Shown piece by piece: positions 47,728-57,185 of a stretch of 64,000 nucleotides of DNA. The stretch lies in contig NZ_JABBFW010000026.1 in NCBI RefSeq assembly GCF_012927045.1, positions 17,680-81,679 of the forward strand. Direction: 5' to 3'. The notes beneath the pieces were generated by a model. The model saw nothing but the letters and a program-made list of their open reading frames with translations, ran no database searches and had not been told where the DNA came from. A program made the translations under genes and the position numbers. How positions within the stretch are numbered: position 1 is the stretch's first letter; the number at the start of each line of letters is the position of its first letter. This stretch comes from Azohydromonas caseinilytica (lineage in GTDB: Bacteria > Pseudomonadota > Gammaproteobacteria > Burkholderiales > Burkholderiaceae_C).

Positions 47728-48756
47728 ATGCCGTACCGCCCTGTTCGTCCCGTCCTGCTCGCCCTGGTGAGCTTTTGGAGTGCGGGGGCGGCCTACAGCC
47801 AGTCGCCGTCTCCGGTGGCTTTCAAGGGCGATGCCAACGTCGAGGTCGACACCACGCACCAGAACAACGACGTGGGTGCCACGCAGGGCGGGCGGGTCGA
47901 GCTGAACCTGATGGGCAAGACCACGCTGGGCGACGCTTTCGTGGCCGGCAAGGCCACGTTCCTGGCCAAGAAGGACGGCGGCACGGCCACGGACGACATG
48001 TGGGTGCAGGCGGGCACCGAGCGCGCCGACCTGAAGCTGGGCCGCTTCGAGGCCGCGGACCTGTTCCCGCAGGGGCGCGACACGGTGCTCAACCGGGCCG
48101 GCAGCGGCCTGTACCGCGCCAACTTCATCCGCGGCCGCTTCGGCGGCGCGTCCGGCAACGTGGTGCACCTGGCCGGCAACGTGAAGCTGGCCGAGGGCGT
48201 GAACCTGGAGCTGGGCCTGGCCGAGACCCGGGTGGCCTCGAACCTGGCGGCCGGGCAGGCGGAAGGGCTGCGCCCGGTGCTGAGCTACGCCGGCAACGGG
48301 CTGGTGGTGAGGGCCGGGCTGGAGATCGGCCGCCTCAGCGACGGCGGTGCCGGCTCCGGCACGGCCCGCTTCGCGGACCTGCGCGGCCTGGGCCTGACGG
48401 CGAGCAAGGCGATCGGCCCGGGCATCCTCAACCTGAACTTGGCGGCCGGCAAGGCCGAGGGGCTGTGGAAGAGCTCGGTGATCGCCGCGAACTACACCGT
48501 CCCGCGCGGCCCCTGGGTGCACCTGGAGCATGGCCGCATCGACCCGGAAGCGCCGGGCCGGCGCACCGAGAAGCTCAGCACCGTCGGCGTGGGCTGGCAG
48601 TTCTCGCTGTTCGGCATCAAGGACGCCTACGTCACGCCGGCCCTGTCCTGGTCGCACTCTTCGGCCGACGCCTTCTCGGCCGGGCTGGGCGGCTCGGGCA
48701 AGGCCACGGAAAAGGCGATCCGGGTACGCTTCAACTACACCTTCGCGGCGTTCTGA
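47728..48756 (+). CDS. outer membrane porin, probably for sugars
   Basis: A 342-residue exported protein. The signal peptide ends near SAGAAYSQ; the mature part is made of alternating polar and hydrophobic strands with short turns (GRVELNLMG, WVQAGTERADLKLGRFEAADL) and ends in NYTFAAF, a terminal Phe typical of BAM substrates. The LGRFEAADLFPQGRDT segment resembles the constriction region of Gram-negative porins. AGGAG precedes ATG 47728 by nine bases. Three LacI-type operators upstream tie it to the agl operon, so uptake of disaccharides across the outer membrane is the likely job. The exact porin family was not determined. Confidence 0.78.
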   Translation: MPYRPVRPVLLALVSFWSAGAAYSQSPSPVAFKGDANVEVDTTHQNNDVGATQGGRVELNLMGKTTLGDAFVAGKATFLAKKDGGTATDDMWVQAGTERADLKLGRFEAADLFPQGRDTVLNRAGSGLYRANFIRGRFGGASGNVVHLAGNVKLAEGVNLELGLAETRVASNLAAGQAEGLRPVLSYAGNGLVVRAGLEIGRLSDGGAGSGTARFADLRGLGLTASKAIGPGILNLNLAAGKAEGLWKSSVIAANYTVPRGPWVHLEHGRIDPEAPGRRTEKLSTVGVGWQFSLFGIKDAYVTPALSWSHSSADAFSAGLGGSGKATEKAIRVRFNYTFAAF

Positions 48757-48792
48757 GCCGGCGCGGCGGCGATGCGGTGCCCACGCGCGGGC

Positions 48793-49110
48793 TCAGAAAT
48801 GGCGTTCGGTCGCGCGCCAGGTGCGCAGGTCGCTGGTGACGCCCTCGACGCCGGGCACGGCGGCGGCGAGCTGCATGGCTCGCAGCACGTCGTTGGGCGC
48901 ATCGACCCAGCCGCGCAGGCTCACCTTGCCGTCCACCACCACGGCCTGCACGGCGGCATGCCGCAATTTCGCCTCGCGCAGGGCCTGCTCGACCTGCTGG
49001 GCGAGCTGCCCGTCGGCCGGCGTCGTGGCCTGCGCGACACCGGTGAACGCGAGCGCCGCGAGGGCAAGACTTGCCAGAGAGGCCAGGGGAGTCGGACGTT
49101 GCTTCTTCAT
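48793..49110 (-). CDS. BON-domain exported protein
   Basis: A 105-residue periplasmic protein. The signal peptide runs to about FTGVAQA; one BON domain follows (LAQQVEQALREAKLRHAAVQ, then VVVDGKVSLRGWVDAP, ending with AAAVPGVEGVTSDL). BON proteins such as OsmY bind membranes or other envelope parts and often rise under osmotic stress. AGGAG sits before ATG 49110; an upstream extension to 49329 has a non-coding look. It converges on the porin gene and stands alone. Confidence 0.85.
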   Translation of the reverse strand: MKKQRPTPLASLASLALAALAFTGVAQATTPADGQLAQQVEQALREAKLRHAAVQAVVVDGKVSLRGWVDAPNDVLRAMQLAAAVPGVEGVTSDLRTWRATERHF

Positions 49111-49310
49111 GGCTGCTCCTGAGTTCCGGGTGAGCGACGAGGCTCCTGGATCGGCTGGATGCCGCTTCGTGTCGGCGGCACGCCAAGGGTGGCACAGCGC
49201 CATGGCCCCACGGCAAGCGAGGCAATGGCATCGAGCGCCGCGCCGCCATGGCGGCACCGATGAACCCGGCCAGCAAGGCGCTGGCCCGATCTGACCCAGA
49301 GGAACATGAA

Positions 49311-50315
49311 ATGGACTACCGCCCCGCATCCACGCGCTACGACGCCATGCCCTGCCGCCGCTGCGGCCACAGCGGCCTGAAGCTGCCCGCGGTCTCGCTG
49401 GGCCTGTGGCACAACTTCGGCGAGGTCGATCGCTTCGACAACGCGCGTGCCCTGGTGCGGCATGCCTTCGACCTGGGCATCACGCATTTCGATCTGGCCA
49501 ACAACTATGGCCCGCCGCCGGGCTCGGCCGAGCGCACGATGGGCGAGATCCTGCGCCGCGACCTGGCGGCGCACCGCGACGAATTGATCATCTCGACCAA
49601 GGCCGGCTACCGGATGGGCCCGGGACCCCATGGCGACGGCGGCTCGCGCAAGTACCTGCTGTCCAGCCTGGACCAGAGCCTGCGCCGCCTCGGGCTGGAG
49701 TACGTGGACATCTTCTACCACCACCGTCCCGACCCCGAGACGCCGCTGGCCGAGACCATGGGCGCGCTCGACCACGCCGTGCGCAGCGGGCGCGCGCTGT
49801 ACGTGGGGCTGTCGAACTACCCGCCGGCGCTGCTGCGCGAGGCGGCGGCGCTGCTGCGCGGGCTGGGCACGCCCTGCGTGATCCACCAGCCGCGCTACAG
49901 CCTGTTCGACCGCCGCATCGAGCAGGGCTTGCTGGACGCGCTGGCGCAGGAGGGCGTCGGCTGCATCGCCTACTCGCCGCTGGCGCAGGGGCTGCTGAGC
50001 AACCGCTACCTCGACGGCGCGATCCCCGCCGACTCCCGCGCCGCCCGGGGCGCTTTTCTCACACCGCAGGACGTGACGGCGCAGCGGCTGGCGGTGGTGC
50101 GGCAGCTCGACGAGCTGGCGCGCTCGCGCGGCCAGACGCTGGCGCAGCTGGCCCTGGCCTGGGTGCTGCGCCATGCCGGCATGAGCTCGGTGCTCATCGG
50201 CGCCAGCCGCGTGGCCCAGATCGACGACGCGGTGGGCGCGCTGCGGGGGCTGGCGTTCAACGCCGATGAGCTGGCAACCATCGAGCGGATGCTGGGCGGC
50301 CTGGAGCCGGTCTGA
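49311..50315 (+). CDS. aldo/keto reductase (YghZ-like)
   Basis: A 334-residue NADPH-dependent reductase. Catalytic residues are in place: Asp/Tyr in FDLANNYGPPPGSAE (about 61-75), Lys in ISTKAGYRMGPG (about 94) and His in FYHHRPDPETPL (about 137). GPGPHGDGGSRKYL matches the L-glyceraldehyde-3-phosphate reductase (YghZ/GpR) branch, whose members carry a similar loop after the Lys. AGAGGA precedes ATG 49311. It converges on the IclR gene with a 6-bp gap. The physiological aldehyde is not known; removal of reactive sugar phosphates is plausible. Confidence 0.88.
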   Translation: MDYRPASTRYDAMPCRRCGHSGLKLPAVSLGLWHNFGEVDRFDNARALVRHAFDLGITHFDLANNYGPPPGSAERTMGEILRRDLAAHRDELIISTKAGYRMGPGPHGDGGSRKYLLSSLDQSLRRLGLEYVDIFYHHRPDPETPLAETMGALDHAVRSGRALYVGLSNYPPALLREAAALLRGLGTPCVIHQPRYSLFDRRIEQGLLDALAQEGVGCIAYSPLAQGLLSNRYLDGAIPADSRAARGAFLTPQDVTAQRLAVVRQLDELARSRGQTLAQLALAWVLRHAGMSSVLIGASRVAQIDDAVGALRGLAFNADELATIERMLGGLEPV

Positions 50316-50321
50316 GCGCCG

Positions 50322-51131
50322 TCACCCCGGCATCATGGCGCTGATGCGCTCGGCCACCGACTGCAGCGCCGGCAGGCAGCGCCGCTGCATCTCCGCGGCC
50401 GACTGCCGCTGCGGCCGGCTGCTGACGTTGATGGCGGCCACCGCCCGGCCGGCACGGTCGCGGATCGGCACGGCCAGCGACATCAGGCCCAGCTCCAGCT
50501 CTTCGTTGACGAGGGCCCAGCCCTGGCGCCGCACCTGCGCCAGCGTGCGCAGCAGCTTCTCGGGGTCGGTGGTGGTCTTCGGGGTCAGCGGCTCCAGCGG
50601 CATGGCTTGGACGCGCCGCTCGCGCTCGTCCTCGGCCAGGTTGGCCAGCAGCACGCGGCCCATCGACGTGCTCCAGGCCGGCAGCCGCGAACCCACGCCC
50701 AGGTTGATCGACATGATCTTCTGCACCGGCACGCGCAGCACGTAGACGATCTGGTCGCCGTCGAGCACCGCGGCCGAGGTGGATTCCTGGAGCTCCTGCG
50801 TCAGCTCCTCCATCAGCGGCTGCGCCAGGTGCCACCAGGGCTGGGCGCTGAGGTAGGCGAAGCCCAGCTCCATCACCTTGGGCGTGAGGCGGAACTGGCG
50901 TCCGTCCTGCTCCACGTAGCCCAGCGTCTGCAGCGTCAGCAGGATGCGGCGCGCCCCCGCGCGCGTCAGCCCCGCGCGCTCGGCTGCCTCGGACAGCGTC
51001 TGTGCCGGCGCGCCCGCGCCGAAGCTGCGCAGCACCTCCAGCCCGCGCGCGAAGGACTGCACGTAGCTGTCGCTGGGCTTGAGCTCCTCGCTCTCGCCGG
51101 CGTCCTCGGACGCGGATTTCCTCGTGGCCAT
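50322..51131 (-). CDS. pcaR: IclR family regulator of the pca genes (PcaR/PcaU-like)
   Basis: A 269-residue regulator. The winged helix lies at about 25-85 (FARGLEVLRSFGAGAPAQTL, AERAGLTRAGARRILLTLQTLGY). The effector domain is at about 95-265 (STSAAVLDGDQIVYVLRVP, LAVPIRDRAGRAVAAINVS). The TRAGARRILLTLQTLGYVEQDG stretch is typical of the PcaR/PobR/PcaU branch, whose members respond to aromatic-pathway acids such as 3-oxoadipate. GAGGA lies seven bases before ATG 51131. It is divergent from pcaIJ across a 36-bp palindrome. Activation of pcaIJFD and self-repression would fit the family; the exact name is by analogy. Confidence 0.87.
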   Translation of the reverse strand: MATRKSASEDAGESEELKPSDSYVQSFARGLEVLRSFGAGAPAQTLSEAAERAGLTRAGARRILLTLQTLGYVEQDGRQFRLTPKVMELGFAYLSAQPWWHLAQPLMEELTQELQESTSAAVLDGDQIVYVLRVPVQKIMSINLGVGSRLPAWSTSMGRVLLANLAEDERERRVQAMPLEPLTPKTTTDPEKLLRTLAQVRRQGWALVNEELELGLMSLAVPIRDRAGRAVAAINVSSRPQRQSAAEMQRRCLPALQSVAERISAMMPG

Positions 51132-51219
51132 GGGCTTTTCCTCACTGCTCTGGGCGCACGCGCGCCTCGGCCTTGCCTTGACAGGGACAGCGGCGCGGCC
51201 GTAGTCTGCGCGCCTTATC

Positions 51220-51255
51220 TGTTCGAATTGCGAATCAATGTTCGCAATTAGAACA
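51220..51255. promoter_or_regulatory. IclR-type operator between pcaR and pcaI
   Basis: A 36-bp dyad: TGTTC-GAA-TTGCGAA on the left, six bases, then TTCGCAA-TTA-GAACA on the right. The arms match over 14 of 15 positions. It is the only strong palindrome in the 183-bp divergent region and has the GTTCG...CGAAC-like composition of PcaU/PcaR sites. Confidence 0.75.
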
Positions 51256-51314
51256 TTCTGAAGACCCGAGGTCAAGCCGTGGTCCGCGCTGGCCTCCCCT
51301 GCACAGGCACTTCC

Positions 51315-52016
51315 ATGATCGACAAGATCGTTCCCACGGCCGCGGCGGCGCTGGCCGATGTGCGTGACGGCGCGACGGTGATGATCGGCGGCTTCGGCAC
51401 CGCCGGGCAGCCCAACGAGCTCATCGACGCGCTGATCGACACCGGCGCGCGCGAGCTGGTCATCGTCAACAACAACGCCGGCAACGGCGACACCGGGCTG
51501 GCCAAGCTGCTGTCGCTCAAGCGCGTGCGCAAGATCATCTGCTCCTTCCCGCGCCAGGCCGACAGCCACCACTTCGATGCGCTGTACCGCAGCGGCGCGA
51601 TCGAGCTGGAGCTGGTGCCGCAGGGCAACCTGGCCGAGCGCATCCGCGCCGCGGGCGCGGGCATCGGCGGCTTCTTCACGCCCACCGGCTACGGCACGGC
51701 GCTGGCCGAGGGCAAGGAGACGCGCGAGATCAACGGCCGCATGTACGTGCTGGAGTCGCCCATCCATGCCGACTTCGCGCTTATCAAGGCCGAGCGCGGC
51801 GACCGCTGGGGCAACCTGACCTACCGCATGACGGCACGCAACTTCGGTCCCGTCATGGCCATGGCGGCCAAGACCACCGTCGCCACCGTGCACGAGGTGG
51901 TCGAGCTCGGCAGCCTGGACCCCGAGGCGGTCGTGACCCCGGGCGTGTTCGTGCAGCGCGTCGTGCCCGTCGAGCGCGTCGCCACCTCCGCCGGCGGCTT
52001 CAAGCGCGCGGCGTGA
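51315..52016 (+). CDS. pcaI: 3-oxoadipate CoA-transferase, subunit A
   Basis: A 233-residue alpha subunit that, with PcaJ, moves CoA from succinyl-CoA to 3-oxoadipate. The glycine-rich CoA site VMIGGFGTAGQPNELIDAL is at about 24-42. NNNAGNGDTGLAKLL, VPQGNLAERIRAAGAGIGGFFTPTG and MTARNFGPVMAMAA follow in family order. Start ATG 51315 is preferred; a GTG at 51279 would add 12 residues. Subunit B begins 16 bp after the stop. Divergent from the IclR regulator. Confidence 0.94.
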   Translation: MIDKIVPTAAAALADVRDGATVMIGGFGTAGQPNELIDALIDTGARELVIVNNNAGNGDTGLAKLLSLKRVRKIICSFPRQADSHHFDALYRSGAIELELVPQGNLAERIRAAGAGIGGFFTPTGYGTALAEGKETREINGRMYVLESPIHADFALIKAERGDRWGNLTYRMTARNFGPVMAMAAKTTVATVHEVVELGSLDPEAVVTPGVFVQRVVPVERVATSAGGFKRAA

Positions 52017-52032
52017 TCCAGGGAGTTTCACC

Positions 52033-52707
52033 ATGAGCCACCAAGCCATCCCGACCCCTCCCGCCCTGTCGCGCTGGACGCGCGAGCAGATGGCCGCGCG
52101 TGTCGCGCAGGACATTCCCGACGGCGCCGTCGTCAACCTCGGCATCGGCCTGCCCACCGCTGTCGCCAACCACCTTGCGGCCGACAAGGAAGTGGTGCTG
52201 CACTCCGAGAACGGCGTCATCGGCATGGGCCCGGCCCCGCTGCCCGGCGAGGAGGACTACGACCTGATCAACGCCGGCAAGCAGCCCGTGACGCTGCGCC
52301 CGGGCGGCTGCTTTTTCCACCATGCCGACAGCTTCGCGATGATGCGCGGTGGCCACCTCGACGTGTGCGTGCTGGGCGCCTTCCAGGTCTCGGCCCGGGG
52401 CGACCTCGCCAACTGGCACACCGGCGCGCCGGACGCCATTCCCGCCGTGGGCGGCGCGATGGACCTGGCCATCGGCGCCAAGAAGACCTTCGTGATGATG
52501 GAGTACCTCACCAAGGGCGGGCAGGCCAAGCTGGTGGCCGAATGCAGCTACCCGCTCACGGGCCTGGGCTGCGTCAGCCGCCTCTACACCGACCTGGCCG
52601 TCATCGAGCTGGCCGGTGGCGAGGCCACCGTCATCGACCTGGCTCCCGGCCTCACCTTGCGCGACCTGCAGGCGCTCACGCCCGGCGTGACCCTGAAGCA
52701 GGCCTGA
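52033..52707 (+). CDS. pcaJ: 3-oxoadipate CoA-transferase, subunit B
   Basis: A 224-residue beta subunit. The catalytic glutamate, which forms the acyl-CoA thioester, lies in LHSENGVIGMGP at about residue 56. NLGIGLPTAVANHL precedes it, and GGHLDVCVLGAFQVSARGDLANW at about 110 is characteristic. GGGAG precedes the ATG at 52033. pcaF follows after 23 bp. The A and B subunits form the active complex in the cytoplasm. Confidence 0.95.
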   Translation: MSHQAIPTPPALSRWTREQMAARVAQDIPDGAVVNLGIGLPTAVANHLAADKEVVLHSENGVIGMGPAPLPGEEDYDLINAGKQPVTLRPGGCFFHHADSFAMMRGGHLDVCVLGAFQVSARGDLANWHTGAPDAIPAVGGAMDLAIGAKKTFVMMEYLTKGGQAKLVAECSYPLTGLGCVSRLYTDLAVIELAGGEATVIDLAPGLTLRDLQALTPGVTLKQA

Positions 52708-52730
52708 TCACGATACTTGCGGAGACAACC

Positions 52731-53936
<1,206 letters not shown>

Positions 53937-53942
53937 GGAGGC

Positions 53943-54758
53943 ATGCCCATGGATGCGTTGACACACAGCAGTCCCCGCCTGCGCTACCGCGTGGAGGGCC
54001 CGCGCGACGGCCAGGCGCCGCGCCACACCTTCGTGCTGGCCCACGCGCTGGGCTGCGACCTGACGATGTGGGACGCGCTGGCGCCGCAGCTGGCCGAGCA
54101 TGGCCGCGTGCTGCGCTACGACCAGCGCGGCCACGGCGGCAGCGAGGCGCCGGCGGGCCCGTACACGATGGCCGGGCTGGCCGACGACGCGGCGCGGCTG
54201 ATCGACGAGCTGGCGCTGGGTCCCGTGGTCTGGATCGGGCTGTCGATGGGCGGCATGGTCGGCCAGGAGCTGGCGCTGCGCCATCCGGCCAAGGTGCAGG
54301 CGCTGGTGCTGGCCAACACCACCTCCGGCTATCCGGCCGAGGCCAGGGCCGGCTGGGCCCAGCGCATCGCCGGCATCCGCGAGGGCGGCCTGGAAGCCAT
54401 CGTGGACGGCGCGCTGCAGCGCTGGTTCCACGAGGGCTTCCACGCCCAGCAGCCCGGCACCGTGGCGCATTGGCGCGAGCGCGTGCTGCGCTGCGACGCG
54501 CAGGGCTACATCGCCTGCTGCCAGGCCATCGCCGAGGTGGACACGACCGCGCGGCTGCCCGGCATCCGCGTGCCGGCGCTGGTGCTGGCCGGCGCGCTGG
54601 ACCAGGGCACGCCGCCCGACATGGCGCGCACCATCGCCGCCGGCATCCCGGGCGCGCGGCTGGTGGTGCTGCCCGAGGCCTCGCACCTGAGCGTGCTGGA
54701 GCAGCCGGTGGCTTTCCGCGAGGCGCTGCACGACTGGCTGGCCACGCTGCGCGCCTGA
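53943..54758 (+). CDS. pcaD: 3-oxoadipate enol-lactonase
   Basis: A 271-residue alpha/beta hydrolase that opens 3-oxoadipate enol-lactone to 3-oxoadipate. The oxyanion strand is FVLAHALGCDLTMWD, the nucleophile Ser101 is in IGLSMGGMVGQ and the catalytic His is in PEASHLSVLEQP near residue 240. YDQRGHGGSEAP is a family landmark. AGGAGG precedes the ATG, which is six bases after pcaF. Together with pcaIJ and pcaF it supplies the end of the catechol branch. Confidence 0.92.
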   Translation: MPMDALTHSSPRLRYRVEGPRDGQAPRHTFVLAHALGCDLTMWDALAPQLAEHGRVLRYDQRGHGGSEAPAGPYTMAGLADDAARLIDELALGPVVWIGLSMGGMVGQELALRHPAKVQALVLANTTSGYPAEARAGWAQRIAGIREGGLEAIVDGALQRWFHEGFHAQQPGTVAHWRERVLRCDAQGYIACCQAIAEVDTTARLPGIRVPALVLAGALDQGTPPDMARTIAAGIPGARLVVLPEASHLSVLEQPVAFREALHDWLATLRA

Positions 54759-54815
54759 GCCCGGGCGGGCGCAAGGCCCGCCCCTGAATCAGAAAACCAC
54801 GGGGAGGAGACACCC

Positions 54816-56030
54816 ATGCTTCGACGCGACTGGTCCGTCTCGGCCGCCACGGCCGGCTTCCTGGCCGTGCTGATCTCCTATGCCGGCCCGCTGCTGATCT
54901 TCTTCCAGGCCGCGCGCGCGGCGCATGCGCCGCCGGAGATGATCGCCTCCTGGGTGCTGGGCATCTCGCTGGGCGCGGCGGTGTCGGGCATCGCGCTGAG
55001 CTGGTGGCTCAAGGTGCCGGTGATCACGGCCTGGTCGGCGCCGGGCACGGCGCTGCTGATCACGCTGTTCCCCTCGCTCTCGCTGCACGAGGCCGTTGGC
55101 GCTTACCTCACGGCCGCGGGCCTGATCTTCCTGATCGGCATCACCGGCACCTTCGACCGGCTCACGCAGCGCATTCCCAAGGGCGTGTGCTACGGGATGA
55201 TGGCCGGCATCCTGTTCCAGTTCGGCGCCGGCGCCTTCAAGGCCGTGCAGACCATGCCGCTGCTCACGCTGTGCATGGTGGCGGGCTACCTCGTGGCCAA
55301 GCGCTGCTGGCCGCGCTACCACCTGGTGATCGTGCTGGCGCTGGGCGTGGCGCTGACGGCGGCGCTGGGCCGCTTCGAATGGCAGGGCGTGAGCTTCAGC
55401 CTGGCGCGGCCGGTGCTCATCGCGCCGTCCTGGAGCTGGGCCTCCACGCTGAGCCTGGCGCTGCCGCTGGTCATCGTCAGCCTCACGGGCCAGTTCCTGC
55501 CGGGCATGGCCATCCTGCGCAGCGCCGGCTACGGCACGCCGGCCAAGCCCATCCTGGCGGCCACCAGCGTGGCCTCGGCACTGGTGGCGCCGCTGGGCGG
55601 CATCACCATCGTGCTGGCCGCCATCACGGCGGCGCTGTGCACCGGGCGCGAGTCGCACGAGGACCCCGGCCGCCGCTACGTGGCCGGCATCGCCAACGGG
55701 GTGTTCTACCTGGTGGGCGGCTGCCTGGGCGGCAGCCTCATCGGGCTGCTGGCCGCGCTGCCGGCGGAGTTCGTCGCGGTGCTGGCCGGCCTGGCGCTGA
55801 TCGGCGCCATCACCGCCAACGTGCTGGGCGCGGCCAGCGACCCCGAGCACCGCGAGGCGGCCATCATCACCTTCCTCGCCACCGCCTCGGGCATGAGCTT
55901 CATGGGCCTGGGTTCGGCCTTCTGGGGCGTGGTCATCGGCGCTGGCGCCCATGCGGTGCTGGGCTGGAAGCGGGCGCCGTCGGCGGCCGCGCCCGCCACC
56001 GCGCCCGCGCGCGGGGCCGTCAGCCGCTAG
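54816..56030 (+). CDS. benE: BenE family benzoate/H+ symporter
   Basis: A 404-residue inner-membrane transporter with about twelve hydrophobic helices. BenE landmarks: LISYAGPLLIFFQAARAA at the N-terminus, TAWSAPGTALLIT at about 71, YGMMAGILFQFGAGAF at about 126 and PLGGITIVLAAITAALCTG at about 252. The family imports benzoate with protons. GGGAG precedes ATG 54816, and the gene may continue the pca transcript (57 bp after pcaD). It converges on the LysR gene; the two stop codons overlap in a shared CTAG. Confidence 0.93.
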   Translation: MLRRDWSVSAATAGFLAVLISYAGPLLIFFQAARAAHAPPEMIASWVLGISLGAAVSGIALSWWLKVPVITAWSAPGTALLITLFPSLSLHEAVGAYLTAAGLIFLIGITGTFDRLTQRIPKGVCYGMMAGILFQFGAGAFKAVQTMPLLTLCMVAGYLVAKRCWPRYHLVIVLALGVALTAALGRFEWQGVSFSLARPVLIAPSWSWASTLSLALPLVIVSLTGQFLPGMAILRSAGYGTPAKPILAATSVASALVAPLGGITIVLAAITAALCTGRESHEDPGRRYVAGIANGVFYLVGGCLGGSLIGLLAALPAEFVAVLAGLALIGAITANVLGAASDPEHREAAIITFLATASGMSFMGLGSAFWGVVIGAGAHAVLGWKRAPSAAAPATAPARGAVSR

Positions 56031-56038
56031 AGCGGCTG
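56021..56038. terminator. hairpin over the benE and LysR stop codons
   Basis: CAGCCGC (56021-56027) pairs perfectly with GCGGCTG (56032-56038), with the four-base loop TAGA holding both stop codons. No T-run follows, so it would be a weak bidirectional terminator at best. Confidence 0.4.
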
Positions 56039-56950
56039 GCCCGCATCCGCCGCGCGCCGGTAGCCCTGCTCGGCATAGACCCGGTCGATCAGCGCGCGCA
56101 GCAGCGCCAGGTCCTCGTTCTGGTCATGCAGCCGCGTGCTCATGACGATGGGCGACACCGCCTGCGGGTCGCTCAGGGGCCGGTACACCACCTCGTCCGG
56201 CCGCAGCCGGCTCACGCCGGTGGGCACCACGCAAATCCCCATCCCGGCCGCGACCAAACCCAGCGCGGTCTGGATTTCCTGCACCTCGTGCACGGCTGCG
56301 GGCTCCAGGCCCTGGTCCCGAAATAGGGATAACACTTGATCCGCATAACTGGGGCGCGGAGTTTTAGGGTAAACCAGTATTTCCTCATTTGCCAATGCGG
56401 CGAGAATAATGGGTTGCTCTGGAATTGCTAGAGCATGCTCTATGGGTATGGCGGCGACCAGCCGCTCCTCGCGCAGCACCTCGCGCCTGAGGGCCGGATC
56501 GCGCAGCCGCAGCCGCCCGAAACCCACGTCGATGCGGCCCGTCTTCAGGGCTTCCAACTGGTCCAGCGTCGACATCTCCACCAGCGACAGCTCCGTCTGC
56601 GGGCGCTCGGCGCGGAACAGCCGCACCAGCCGCGGCATGGCGCCGTACATGGTCGAGGCCACGAAGCCGATCACCAGGCGCCGCTCCATGCGCGCCACGC
56701 GCCGCGTGGCCCGGGTGGCCTGTGCCGCCTGCTCCAGCAGCCGCGTGGCGTGGCCGTAGAAGAAGCGCCCGGCCTCGGTCAGCTTCAAGGGCCGCGAGCC
56801 GCGCTCGAACAGCGCGGTGCCCAGCTCCTCCTCCAGATCCTGGATCTGCCGGCTCAGCGGCGGCTGCGAGATGTGCAGCCGCTCCGCCGCGCGCGTGAAG
56901 CTCTGCTCGTCGGCGACGGCCACGAAATAGCGCAGGTGACGCAGTTCCAT
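56027..56950 (-). CDS. benM: LysR-type regulator of benzoate/catechol genes (BenM/CatM-like)
   Basis: A 307-residue LysR protein. The DNA-binding part is RHLRYFVAVADEQSFTRAAE with LHISQPPLSRQIQDLEEELG. The effector domain holds GFVASTMYGAMPRLVRLFR at about 95, close to the muconate-binding region of BenM/CatM. The gene is divergent from catB across 235 bp, so it should activate the cat-ben genes in the presence of cis,cis-muconate (and perhaps benzoate). No perfect ATAC-N7-GTAT site was found there. A short AT-rich patch lies inside the gene near 56330-56440. Confidence 0.88.
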   Translation of the reverse strand: MELRHLRYFVAVADEQSFTRAAERLHISQPPLSRQIQDLEEELGTALFERGSRPLKLTEAGRFFYGHATRLLEQAAQATRATRRVARMERRLVIGFVASTMYGAMPRLVRLFRAERPQTELSLVEMSTLDQLEALKTGRIDVGFGRLRLRDPALRREVLREERLVAAIPIEHALAIPEQPIILAALANEEILVYPKTPRPSYADQVLSLFRDQGLEPAAVHEVQEIQTALGLVAAGMGICVVPTGVSRLRPDEVVYRPLSDPQAVSPIVMSTRLHDQNEDLALLRALIDRVYAEQGYRRAADAGQPL

Positions 56951-57185
56951 TTCATGCCTTTAAGGTATCGAAGCAGTCTAAAAGCGTCTTGGACTTCAGG
57001 CCAGCGAATTTCTAAGATTCAGTCCATCCAAGGCAAGCACCCATAACCACCGGCAATTCTCTGGAAATGTCGGCAGGGGCGGTGTCATGCCCAAAACCGG
57101 GCGGACTCGAATATCCGCATTTTTGAAATGGTTGATTTCGGTGGCTTGAAAAAGGCGCCGGAGCCGCTTCCGAACCGCTTCGCAA

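Noticed and set aside
56951..57185. ATAC-N7-GTAT site for the BenM/CatM-like regulator
   Set aside because: Only partial matches were seen, so no site is called although one is expected.
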